A stretch of DNA of 7,640 bases from Mollicutes bacterium (GTDB taxonomy: Bacteria > Bacillota_I > Bacilli_A > RF39 > UBA660), in NCBI GenBank assembly GCA_012510695.1, contig JAAZHN010000089.1, positions 1 to 7,640 on the forward strand. Direction: 5' to 3'. This document shows, one piece after another, positions 1-6,421 of this stretch (within the stretch, counting starts at the first letter, position 1; each line of letters opens with the position of its first letter). The translations under genes were made by a program, and so were the position numbers. Under the pieces are notes generated by a model, which made no database searches, was not told the DNA's origin, and saw only the letters and a program-made list of their open reading frames with translations.

Positions 1-485
1 ATATTATTTATTTCACTACTAGGTATTTTTTCTTTTAAAGATGTTAAAACTTCTGTTAAATTTTTTCCAACCTTGATTTCATTTAATGATTTTTTTATTT
101 CTAATCCTAATTCATTACGAATATTATCTGCTGTAATTATTAAAGCATTTTCTAAGTTTCTTCCACTTTCTAAAGTCATGATTAATACTTCAAAAAAGAA
201 AGGAGCTTGTTCATTAAATCTTTTTTCTCTTTGTTTAATTGCCAGATCAAACTCTAAGTATTCATAACCATACCAAAATATAACTGATATTAATGGCCCA
301 TAAAATATTCCATAAGGCATGAATACTGTAACTGCTAAAACAACAAAACAAACAATAAGTCTTAATGTTAGAAACCTTTTTAGTTTAACTTGATTACTTA
401 AACCTAAAAGCTTAATCTTAGTATTAATCTTTTTGATTGTTTTACTCATATATATTTTAGTTGTTAAACTTTTATCCTTTTTCAT
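1..485 (-). CDS. tadC: TadC-like pilus platform protein, 3' end beyond window
   Basis: This is the first 161 residues of an inner-membrane platform protein of the Tad/Flp pilus; the rest lies beyond the left edge. A basic N-terminus leads to a hydrophobic stretch at about residues 39-73. It is followed by the start of a T2SSF (GspF-like) domain from about residue 95, with the typical pattern PFFFEVLIMTLESGRNLENA and then a helix ending in KVGKNLTEVL. TadB shows the same layout (TGRNVIQAIE, then KYGLSYDAAF), so the two look like the usual TadB/TadC pair. The ATG at 485 overlaps the TGA of tadB as ATGA, which implies translational coupling; a GAGGG at 500-496 lies 10 nt upstream. The family assignment rests on position plus this half domain. 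The known role is to couple the cytoplasmic TadA ATPase to pilin extrusion. Confidence 0.85.
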   Translation of the reverse strand, partial: MKKDKSLTTKIYMSKTIKKINTKIKLLGLSNQVKLKRFLTLRLIVCFVVLAVTVFMPYGIFYGPLISVIFWYGYEYLEFDLAIKQREKRFNEQAPFFFEVLIMTLESGRNLENALIITADNIRNELGLEIKKSLNEIKVGKNLTEVLTSLKEKIPSSEINN

Positions 486-1480
486 TTTATTTTAACCCTC
501 AATATATTTTTAACTAAGATTATATATGTAATAAATAAAATACTTGCTAAAAAGAAAAATAGTACCCCGATTGGACTTTTAAAAAAAGGTGTAAAGTAAC
601 TATTATTTAATAATAAAATAACTAATACCATAATAATTGGTAAGACTATTAAGGCTTTATACATCATTCTTGCAGCAGAAGTTAATGTTTTTAATTCGTT
701 TTCTAATTTTTTTCTAGTCATAATTGTATATTCAATATTTTTAAAGACATTTTTAATACTACCACCAGTTTTATTTACTAAAATTAAACTAGTCGCGATA
801 TACCTAGCATCATCGATTCTAACTCTTTGATAAAATCTTTTAAAAGCTGCATCATAACTAAGTCCATATTTAAGATCAACTAAAATTTTCTTAAACTCAT
901 CAACAATCGGACCATTTAATTCTGTTGTTACTGTTTCAATTGCTTGAATAACATTTCTTCCTGTTTTAAAAGCATTATTCATAATCGTAATTGCTTTTAA
1001 TAATTCTATAGATATAGAATCTTTCTTTCTTTTATAGTTAATTATTAAAATAATATCTAATAAATAAAATGAACTTAAAGATAAAATAATTATTAAGTAA
1101 TTTAAATTATTATAATGAGCTAAAGAAAAAAGAATACTTACTACTAAGGAAGTAATTAAAATTAAATATTTAATTGCGAGCAAATCAATCGGTTCATACT
1201 CATCTTTTTTAGCATAAGTAATATATTTTTGATACTTTCTTGATTTTTTTCTAGAACTTTTAAACCTAGAAATAAACTTTGAAAAACTTTTAATTAAACC
1301 ATAGAAAAATAAATAAACCTGATCAAAAAATGATAGTTCATTATCTTTTACTGAGCTAATACTATAAGTACCAAGTCTTTTTTCATACGAGATACTTCTT
1401 TTAGTTTGATAAAGTTTAATTAAAACTAAACCGATCAATAACCCAATAACTATTTGAATTAATAAGATCTCATAGTTCAT
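482..1480 (-). CDS. tadB: TadB-like pilus assembly platform protein (T2SSF domain)
   Basis: This 332-residue integral membrane protein has close to the usual TadB length. One TM helix sits at about residues 3-21, followed by a basic cytoplasmic stretch (about 65-92, rich in K/R/S). A TM pair lies at about 102-147, a T2SSF domain at about 157-275 and two C-terminal TM helices at about 274-292 and 303-323. Within the domain, TGRNVIQAIETV and NKTGGSIKNVFKNI match the conserved GspF/TadB helices and the GGS turn. Together with TadC it should form the inner-membrane platform on which TadA acts. The start is well fixed: AAGGAGGA at 1492-1485 lies 4 nt before the ATG, the best Shine-Dalgarno in the pilus operon, and it overlaps the tadA stop. 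This may reinitiate or boost translation at this point. The TGA stop overlaps the tadC start. Confidence 0.93.
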   Translation of the reverse strand: MNYEILLIQIVIGLLIGLVLIKLYQTKRSISYEKRLGTYSISSVKDNELSFFDQVYLFFYGLIKSFSKFISRFKSSRKKSRKYQKYITYAKKDEYEPIDLLAIKYLILITSLVVSILFSLAHYNNLNYLIIILSLSSFYLLDIILIINYKRKKDSISIELLKAITIMNNAFKTGRNVIQAIETVTTELNGPIVDEFKKILVDLKYGLSYDAAFKRFYQRVRIDDARYIATSLILVNKTGGSIKNVFKNIEYTIMTRKKLENELKTLTSAARMMYKALIVLPIIMVLVILLLNNSYFTPFFKSPIGVLFFFLASILFITYIILVKNILRVKIK

Positions 1481-1484
1481 AAAG

Positions 1485-1492
1485 TCCTCCTT
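1485..1492 (-). promoter_or_regulatory. Strong Shine-Dalgarno of tadB
   Basis: AAGGAGGA lies 4 nt before the tadB ATG and overlaps the tadA stop codon. Most other operon junctions have weak Shine-Dalgarno matches and rely on overlapping stop and start codons, so this one stands out and fixes the tadB start. Confidence 0.85.
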
Positions 1493-2813
1493 AGTATATT
1501 TCTTTTATTTGGACTACTCCTTTAGCTAGTATTTTTCTAGCAACTTCTGGAATAAAATTATGTTTAACAAAATAACCGTTTACTTCTCCAGAATCAGTTA
1601 AGCCTATTTGTACAAAGGAAAATATTTCTTTTAAAACTATTTTTTCATCTTCTGTACCGGAAATTTCACTGATACTTGTTATTTTTCTTTTACCATCACT
1701 TAATCTTTCAATATTTATAACAAGATCAATAGCACTTATAATGTATTCTCTAATTGCTTTAATAGGTAGTTCCATATTATTCATTAAAATCATTGTTTCT
1801 AGCCTATTTAAAGCATCATTGCCACTATTAGCATGAAGTGTTGTCAGTGAACCTTCATGGCCTGTATTCATCGCTTGCATCATATCAAATGCTTCTTTAC
1901 CACGGACCTCACCAACTACAATCCGATCTGGTCTCATCCTTAGGGCATTTCTGACAAGATCACGAATTGTGACTTCTCCTTCTTTTTCATAATTAGTTGT
2001 TCTTGTTTCTAAAGATATTAAATGTTCATGTTCTAATCTTAACTCAGCAGCATCTTCAATGGTAATAAGTCTTTCATCATTTGGTATAAAACTACTTAAA
2101 ACATTAAGAAGAGTTGTTTTACCACTACCTGTTCCCCCAGCAATTATAATATTTAATTTACCTAAGACAGCACATTCTAAAAAGTTAGCCATTTCTGTTG
2201 TTAAAGTTCCTTGTCTTATTAAATCTTCAACAAATGACATATTAGCTTTAAACTTACGAATTGTTACAACGGGACCTGATACTGATAATGGGGGAATAAT
2301 TGCATTAATTCTTGCCCCATTTTCTAATCTTGAATCAACCATTGGATTATTCGCATCAATTGTTCTTCCTAGTGGTTGAATTAACCTTTGGACTGTTCTA
2401 ATAATATGTTCATCATTGATAAATGAAACACTATCATCTTTAATTAATTTACCATCGATTTCAATATAAACTTCTTCAGGACCATTAACCATTATTTCTG
2501 TTATATTTTTGTCTAATAATAATTGACTAATCGGGCCATAACCATTTATTTCATCATCAATTAAATTAAAAATATGACTTCTTTCCAAGTTAGTTAAATC
2601 ATAACCTTCTAGGGAAGCATCAATTACTTCATTAACAAATTCTTGAATATCTTGACCCTTAGGTATTTCTTTATCAATAATATTCTCAATTATTTTTGTT
2701 CTTAAATCTTCTAATAAAGTTTTATCGGGAAATATTTCATAATCACTTATCCCAGTAATAATCGCTTTTGTCTTTTTCATATCAAAAGCTTCAGTTAAGG
2801 ATTTATTATTCAT
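1491..2813 (-). CDS. tadA: TadA/CpaF-type pilus secretion motor ATPase
   Basis: This 440-residue protein is a type II/IV secretion-family ATPase of the CpaF/TadA branch, expected to form a cytoplasmic hexamer that powers pilin extrusion through TadB/TadC. An N-terminal region (about 1-80) leads into the NDI-GYGPI-LL-D-ITEIMVNG segment typical of CpaF (about 87-111). The catalytic set is complete: Walker A GGTGSGKTT (226-234, Lys232), Asp box TIEDAAEL (251-258, Glu253/Asp254), Walker B RIVVGEVRG (297-305, Glu302) and His box GHEGSLTTLHANS (318-330, His319 and His327). The protein therefore looks active. No tetracysteine zinc motif of the PilB/GspE type is seen, in line with the TadA family. 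The ATG overlaps the tadZ TGA (ATGA), with only a weak GGTGG upstream, so translation is probably coupled. No separate retraction ATPase is visible, as is usual for Tad systems. Confidence 0.96.
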   Translation of the reverse strand: MNNKSLTEAFDMKKTKAIITGISDYEIFPDKTLLEDLRTKIIENIIDKEIPKGQDIQEFVNEVIDASLEGYDLTNLERSHIFNLIDDEINGYGPISQLLLDKNITEIMVNGPEEVYIEIDGKLIKDDSVSFINDEHIIRTVQRLIQPLGRTIDANNPMVDSRLENGARINAIIPPLSVSGPVVTIRKFKANMSFVEDLIRQGTLTTEMANFLECAVLGKLNIIIAGGTGSGKTTLLNVLSSFIPNDERLITIEDAAELRLEHEHLISLETRTTNYEKEGEVTIRDLVRNALRMRPDRIVVGEVRGKEAFDMMQAMNTGHEGSLTTLHANSGNDALNRLETMILMNNMELPIKAIREYIISAIDLVINIERLSDGKRKITSISEISGTEDEKIVLKEIFSFVQIGLTDSGEVNGYFVKHNFIPEVARKILAKGVVQIKEIY

Positions 2814-3583
2814 TTTCTTGCCACCAACCCTTCACCTAATATATCGATCATCATGGTTGACATTGTTAAATAATCTTTAGCAAATATTGATTCACATCTT
2901 GGATGAAGAGTTACTATTTGACCATTCATAATATAGGAATCAATTTTTTTAATATGGAATTTTGGACTAATTGTATAATCAATATTAGCTTTAATAATAT
3001 TTTTAATATCAAATAAACTAAAATAATTTTTATTAGTATCCCGACTATTATTTAATATAACTTTATATTTATCGATATTTAAATCTCTAAATATACTCAT
3101 TATTGATTTCATATTCTTAAGTTCTAAAGGATCATTAGTCATTAAAAATAATATTTTATCAACCTTGTCTAAAGTAACTAAATTAATATCATTTAAAACA
3201 TGACTCATATCAATTAAAACTACATCATAAAGATATGATGCTTGCTCAATTATATTATCGATAAAAAATGCATCGATTTTATTACCTTGTCTTGGGTCTC
3301 TTGGGCTTGCTAAAATATCTATATAATCATCATACTTTGTTACATACTCTAAATAATCTTTACGACGGTTATTTGATAAATCATCAACTAAATGATAGAT
3401 AGTTCTTTGATTGAATCTATTTAAGGCAACAGAAAGTCCTCCACCAGTTAGGTCAAGATCGATGATCAAAGTTTTTCTTTTCAACTTTTCACAAATTCCT
3501 GCTAAATTAGTCGTAAGAATTGTTTTACCAACTCCACCCTTAGCAGAAAATATACAAATTGTTTTACCCTTCTTACTCGCCAT
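2810..3583 (-). CDS. tadZ: TadZ/CpaE-like MinD-family ATPase (no receiver domain)
   Basis: This 257-residue P-loop ATPase belongs to the MinD/ParA superfamily. A deviant Walker A, AKGGVGKT, lies at 14-21 (signature Lys15, Lys20), the A' motif LIIDLDLTGGG at 39-49 (Asp42, Asp44), and the switch/Walker B segment VVLIDMSHVL at 121-130 (Asp125). Its position between pilin genes and tadA identifies it as the TadZ/CpaE localisation factor, which in other bacteria marks the cell pole or assembly site and recruits the Tad machine. Classical CpaE/TadZ proteins carry an N-terminal receiver-like domain of roughly 120 residues; here the P-loop begins at residue 14, so that domain is absent. No MinD-type C-terminal amphipathic membrane-targeting helix is obvious, although the tail was not tested. 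The start ATG follows AAAGGG at a distance of 8 nt. A plasmid-type ParA role is unlikely given the operon context. Confidence 0.88.
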   Translation of the reverse strand: MASKKGKTICIFSAKGGVGKTILTTNLAGICEKLKRKTLIIDLDLTGGGLSVALNRFNQRTIYHLVDDLSNNRRKDYLEYVTKYDDYIDILASPRDPRQGNKIDAFFIDNIIEQASYLYDVVLIDMSHVLNDINLVTLDKVDKILFLMTNDPLELKNMKSIMSIFRDLNIDKYKVILNNSRDTNKNYFSLFDIKNIIKANIDYTISPKFHIKKIDSYIMNGQIVTLHPRCESIFAKDYLTMSTMMIDILGEGLVARK

Positions 3584-3588
3584 TTATT

Positions 3589-3969
3589 CTACCCTTTTTC
3601 TATTATAATTTTAGCATTTTCAATTGTTGCAGTCAAACTTATTTCAAACTTATATTTATCCATTCCAACAACTTTTCCAAAAATGCTTTTTACTGCACTT
3701 TTAATCTTTATCGTTAATTTATTATCCTCATAATTAGTTATTAAGTTTGTATACTTAATCTCATTTTTATCATATAACTCTTTAATTAAACTCTCATGAT
3801 TATTTTCATCTAATTTGTGATAAACATTTTTAATAATAATTTCACTAGTATTAATTATTTTATTTTTAGCATTCATTATTAACCCATTATCCACTACTAA
3901 AGCAAGAATTAAGATGAAAATTGGAATTAAGATGACAAATATTACTAATGTTTGACCTTTATTATTCAT
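3589..3969 (-). CDS. TadG-like short minor pilin/pseudopilin, lacking Glu+5
   Basis: This 126-residue single-pass protein starts MNNKGQTLVIFVILIPIF, with a TM helix at about 8-28 followed by DNGLIMNAKNKI. This resembles the N-terminal segment of TadG/TadE proteins (NGQ-LV-F-ILIP---LALVVD-G). The rest (about 40-126) is an extracytoplasmic domain ending in predicted beta strands. It has the same five-residue leader and Gly5|Gln6 site as the two upstream pilins, but Ile10 replaces the Glu expected at +5, as in TadG-type proteins. It is far shorter than a full TadG, which carries a long C-terminal domain, so it may be a truncated TadG relative or a divergent TadE/TadF. Its expected role is minor pilin, tip or priming subunit of the pilus. 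It overlaps tadE by 8 bp, ends in TAG, and is followed 5 bp later by tadZ. Confidence 0.75.
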   Translation of the reverse strand: MNNKGQTLVIFVILIPIFILILALVVDNGLIMNAKNKIINTSEIIIKNVYHKLDENNHESLIKELYDKNEIKYTNLITNYEDNKLTIKIKSAVKSIFGKVVGMDKYKFEISLTATIENAKIIIEKG

Positions 3970-4309
3970 AATATATCACTCTTACTACTTCAATAAGATG
4001 AGGATTACCTAGGATTAAATTAAGACCTGGAGTTATGGTTTTATATTCTTCAGTTAATTTAATTGAGACATATTTATTATTTTCATTTTCAATTGACATT
4101 TTAATCTTGGGATTATATTCTTTTAAACTATTTTCTATTTCTGTAAATGTTTCATCTTTTTCATACTTAGTTACTACTTCATTTATTTTATTTTCTAAAC
4201 TATTTGTTTTTGAAAATATTAGACCAAAATCGATAATTGCAAACAAAATAAAAATAAGTATTGGTAAAATAATAATAAATTCAATTAAAGCTTGACCATT
4301 TCTTTTCAT
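3962..4309 (-). CDS. tadE: TadE-like minor pilin
   Basis: From the ATG at 4309 this is a 115-residue protein starting MKRNGQALIEFIIILPIL. That is a textbook TadE N-terminus: short basic leader, Gly5|Gln6 prepilin cleavage site, Glu10 at +5, Phe at +6, then a TM helix to about residue 30 and DFG. The remainder is a small extracytoplasmic domain. Family knowledge makes TadE a pseudopilin-like subunit processed by the TadV peptidase and required for Flp pilus assembly. The start is ambiguous. A GTG at 4318 would add three residues and has AGGTGA 6 nt upstream, the same Shine-Dalgarno and spacing as flp. The ATG is preferred because it overlaps the flp TGA as ATGA and gives a leader the same length as its two relatives. 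Confidence 0.87.
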   Translation of the reverse strand: MKRNGQALIEFIIILPILIFILFAIIDFGLIFSKTNSLENKINEVVTKYEKDETFTEIENSLKEYNPKIKMSIENENNKYVSIKLTEEYKTITPGLNLILGNPHLIEVVRVIYYE

Positions 4310-4494
4310 TTTTCGCACTTGCCTTCACCTGGTTTTTCTCCAGGGATATATTCCCCATTAGTTAAGGAGCATGATACTTCTGTTACTGTATCTCTTATTT
4401 GATTAGCAAAAAAACCAATTACTGTAATTGCAATTGTACTAATAATAATGATTATCAATAAATACTCTACTAATGCTTGACCCCTATTATTCAT
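4306..4494 (-). CDS. flp: Flp-type (type IVb) pilin precursor
   Basis: This 62-residue protein starts MNNRGQALVEYLLIIIII. It is the classic Flp pilin pattern: a short hydrophilic leader, Gly5|Gln6 as likely prepilin peptidase site, Glu10 at +5 and Tyr11 at +6, followed by an Ile-rich helix to about residue 33. After cleavage 57 residues would remain, a usual size for a major Flp subunit. The C-terminal part is unusual: Cys42 and Cys60 bracket a Gly/Pro/Glu-rich loop (SLTNGEYIPGEKPGEGK) and could form a disulfide. The gene is first in the operon. AGGTGA at 4506-4501 lies 6 nt before the ATG. Its TGA overlaps tadE, leaving no space for a terminator or attenuator after the pilin. Being first and small it is the likely major pilin, but that is inference. 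Confidence 0.9.
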   Translation of the reverse strand: MNNRGQALVEYLLIIIIISTIAITVIGFFANQIRDTVTEVSCSLTNGEYIPGEKPGEGKCEK

Positions 4495-4506
4495 TACTTT
4501 TCACCT

Positions 4507-4541
4507 ATTATAATAATACTCTATTAAGGGGCTTAATGCAA
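4507..4541 (-). promoter_or_regulatory. Predicted promoter of the pilus operon
   Basis: On the minus strand, TTGCAT (4541-4536) as -35 is followed after exactly 17 nt by TATTAT (4518-4513), a five-of-six match to the -10 consensus. A perfect TATAAT (4512-4507) directly follows but has no -35 match at the right distance and would place transcription start inside the Shine-Dalgarno. The stretch lies between the kinase terminator and flp, so it is the only obvious site for an operon promoter. The leader would be only about 15 nt. Confidence 0.6.
4523..4537. promoter_or_regulatory. Interrupted palindrome in the flp promoter spacer, candidate operator
   Basis: ATTAAG-GGG-CTTAAT is a perfect 6+6 inverted repeat with a 3-nt centre. 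It fills most of the spacer between the predicted -35 and -10 and overlaps two bases of the -35. A protein bound here would block RNA polymerase, so a repressor site is the simplest reading. Seen: the symmetry and position. Inferred: the function. The repeat could also be chance in AT-rich DNA, although its GGG/CCC centre is uncommon in such a region. Confidence 0.4.
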
Positions 4542-4566
4542 TTAAAAAGAAGTTTTAACACTTCTT
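4542..4566 (-). terminator. Rho-independent terminator after the histidine kinase
   Basis: On the minus strand, AAGAAGT (4566-4560) and ACTTCTT (4553-4547) form a perfect 7-bp stem with the 6-nt loop GTTAAA. The stem end plus the following bases give five consecutive T residues (4548-4544). It begins right after the kinase stop codon. The stem has only two G-C pairs, so termination may be incomplete and some read-through into the pilus operon is possible. Confidence 0.6.
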
Positions 4567-4567
4567 A

Positions 4568-6415
4568 TTATTTAAATATTTTAACTAATTCACTTTTTAT
4601 TTCTTCAGGTGAAAATGGTTTAGATATATAACTTGTAAATCCCTGATTTAAGTACTTTTCCTTAGCACCCGCGACTGCATCTGCAGTTAAGGCAATAACT
4701 GGAACATTAAAACCCATTTGTTTTTTTAATTCAGCAAATGTTTCTTCACCACTCATTTCTGGCATCATGATATCCATTAAGATCAAATCATATCTTGGAC
4801 TTGTTCTGACCTTTTTTAAACATTCTTCACCACTTGAAACATCATCGACAATTAAATTGAAATTTTTTAAGGCAATCTTTGCTACTTTGATATTTAATGA
4901 ATTATCATCGACGATTAAGATTCTTTGACCATTTATTTTTTTAACTTCTTCATCTTGCTTTTTCTTTAATTCAAGTGTTGATAACATCTGAGTATCAGTA
5001 AGTGGTTTTGACATCATCGCTATTCTTTGGGGAATCTGAGTCATAAATATCGAACCTACTCCATATTGACTCTTAACATTGATTTTTCCACCCATTAGTT
5101 CTACTAACTTTTTAGTTATTGCTAAACCTAGTCCTGTTCCTTCTACAGTTGTATTTTTTTCAACTTTTAATCTTTCAAATTTTGTAAATAACTTTGAGAT
5201 ATGTTCATCTTTTATTCCCATTCCGGTATCTTGAACACTGATAATTAAATAACTCATATCATTTCTATTAATACATTTTACATTAAAAAATATTTGCCCC
5301 TTAGCTGTGTACTTAACTGCGTTAGTTAATAAATTAGTAACAATCTTCTTTATATTAGCCCGATCTCCATATAATTGATAAGGAACATCCTCAGCAATCT
5401 TATAATTAAATATTATTGGTTTTTCACCTATTCTAGATTTAGCAAGTTTTGCTAAATTTTCAAATTCTTCTTTTGGCTTATATAAAACTTCAACTATTTC
5501 CATTTTATTTGATTCAATTTTAGAAACATCTAATACTCCTCCAACGATTTCTAATAAAGTATCCGATGATTTAACAATATCATTAGCATAATCTACTACC
5601 TCAATCGGTAAATTATCATAACTTAATATTGCATGAGAAAATCCAGTAATTGCATTTAACGGTGTTCTTAATTCATGGCTCATACTAGCTAAAAAATCAC
5701 TTTTAGCCATATTAGCTCTTTCTGCTTCACTTTTTGCTATATTTAAACTCTCAATCATTTTAAGATCAGGATTTTCAATGGTATGATACATAATCATTGT
5801 TGCAAAGGTTGCAAGAAATTCTAAAAGAATAACTTCAGGAATTATTGAGCGAACAAAAATTATTAATACAATAAAAATTAAAAGTAAAACTATTGGTATT
5901 ACTCTACCTTCTAATAATTTTCTAAATCTAATGGCAATTATTAGTGTCATAATAACAATTATCCCCGATAAAATAGTTGTTATATCTACTCCTAAACCAA
6001 CAGTAACCATATAGTTTAAATCATTTGTAACGTTCAATCCTACTGGGGCTATTAAAAGAGTTATTAAAGCAAGTAAATTGAAAATAACATATAACTTAAA
6101 TGTATATCTTTTTTGTAATTTACAAGAATAAATAGTATACATCAATAAATTACTAAAAAAGTTTACAATGAAAAAACACTCTAACTTATTAGATAGTTTA
6201 ATAATTTTAACTAGTTCAGGGTTATCTTTACCAACATACAAAAGATAAACCGCCACTATACAAAAAACAGTCATAAAGAATGTATCAACAATCATTCTAA
6301 AATAATAATTATTTTCTTTTTTTAACTTAGATGTTTTAATTAAATAAAGAATGATTAAAAATATATTTAATAATAAACTACATAACGGAATATATATATT
6401 ATATATATTAACCAC
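4568..6415 (-). CDS. Seven-TM hybrid histidine kinase with C-terminal receiver
   Basis: This 615-residue membrane sensor has seven predicted TM helices (about 5-27, 41-61, 76-97, 105-125, 137-163, 172-190, 194-211) with short loops, resembling 7TM-sensor kinases, so a membrane-borne or small lipophilic signal is more likely than a bulky external ligand. A helical linker (about 216-238) leads to HisKA with SMSHELRTPLNA (phosphoryl His247). The ATPase domain has an N box (Asn361, Asn365), G1 DTGMG (396-400) and G2 GTGLG (426-430). The receiver (about 497-615) keeps Asp503/Asp504, phosphoacceptor Asp548, Thr577 and Lys599, so kinase and receiver both look active. No Hpt protein or DNA-binding regulator is in the window, so the phosphorelay output is unknown. 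The start is uncertain: GTG at 6415 is the only canonical in-frame start before residue 41, but it lies inside the best Shine-Dalgarno. Next to a Tad operon it may control pili, but this is unproven. Confidence 0.93.
   Translation of the reverse strand: MVNIYNIYIPLCSLLLNIFLIILYLIKTSKLKKENNYYFRMIVDTFFMTVFCIVAVYLLYVGKDNPELVKIIKLSNKLECFFIVNFFSNLLMYTIYSCKLQKRYTFKLYVIFNLLALITLLIAPVGLNVTNDLNYMVTVGLGVDITTILSGIIVIMTLIIAIRFRKLLEGRVIPIVLLLIFIVLIIFVRSIIPEVILLEFLATFATMIMYHTIENPDLKMIESLNIAKSEAERANMAKSDFLASMSHELRTPLNAITGFSHAILSYDNLPIEVVDYANDIVKSSDTLLEIVGGVLDVSKIESNKMEIVEVLYKPKEEFENLAKLAKSRIGEKPIIFNYKIAEDVPYQLYGDRANIKKIVTNLLTNAVKYTAKGQIFFNVKCINRNDMSYLIISVQDTGMGIKDEHISKLFTKFERLKVEKNTTVEGTGLGLAITKKLVELMGGKINVKSQYGVGSIFMTQIPQRIAMMSKPLTDTQMLSTLELKKKQDEEVKKINGQRILIVDDNSLNIKVAKIALKNFNLIVDDVSSGEECLKKVRTSPRYDLILMDIMMPEMSGEETFAELKKQMGFNVPVIALTADAVAGAKEKYLNQGFTSYISKPFSPEEIKSELVKIFK
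6392..6409 (-). repeat. Tandem 9-bp repeat in the kinase N-terminus
   Basis: AATATATAT occurs twice in a row, encoding Asn-Ile-Tyr twice just after the kinase start. The unit is a multiple of three, so gain or loss of whole units would keep the frame. Slippage by single AT units would not. Confidence 0.7.
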
Positions 6416-6418
6416 CTC
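6412..6418 (-). promoter_or_regulatory. Shine-Dalgarno overlapping the annotated kinase start
   Basis: GAGGTGG is a good anti-Shine-Dalgarno match, but the GTG inside it (6415-6413) is the only canonical in-frame start nearby. At normal spacing, 8 nt after GAGG, the codon is ATA (6406-6404). Either the kinase starts weakly at the GTG, or it starts at a non-standard ATA codon. The sequence alone cannot decide. Confidence 0.5.
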
Positions 6419-6421
6419 AAA

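Noticed and set aside
482..485. Possible Mycoplasma-type code with TGA as tryptophan
   Set aside because: TGA ends tadB, tadZ and flp at sensible places in ATGA overlaps; reading through adds only a few residues, and tryptophans in the real proteins use TGG.
73..4295. Plus-strand open frames at 73-267, 2059-2379, 3411-3608 and 4035-4295
   Set aside because: Each lies wholly or largely opposite a well-supported minus-strand pilus gene, and none has a recognisable domain.
4507..4512. Perfect TATAAT as the flp -10 element
   Set aside because: No -35 match lies 16-18 nt upstream, and transcription would start inside the Shine-Dalgarno; the TATTAT just upstream fits better, although both may contribute.
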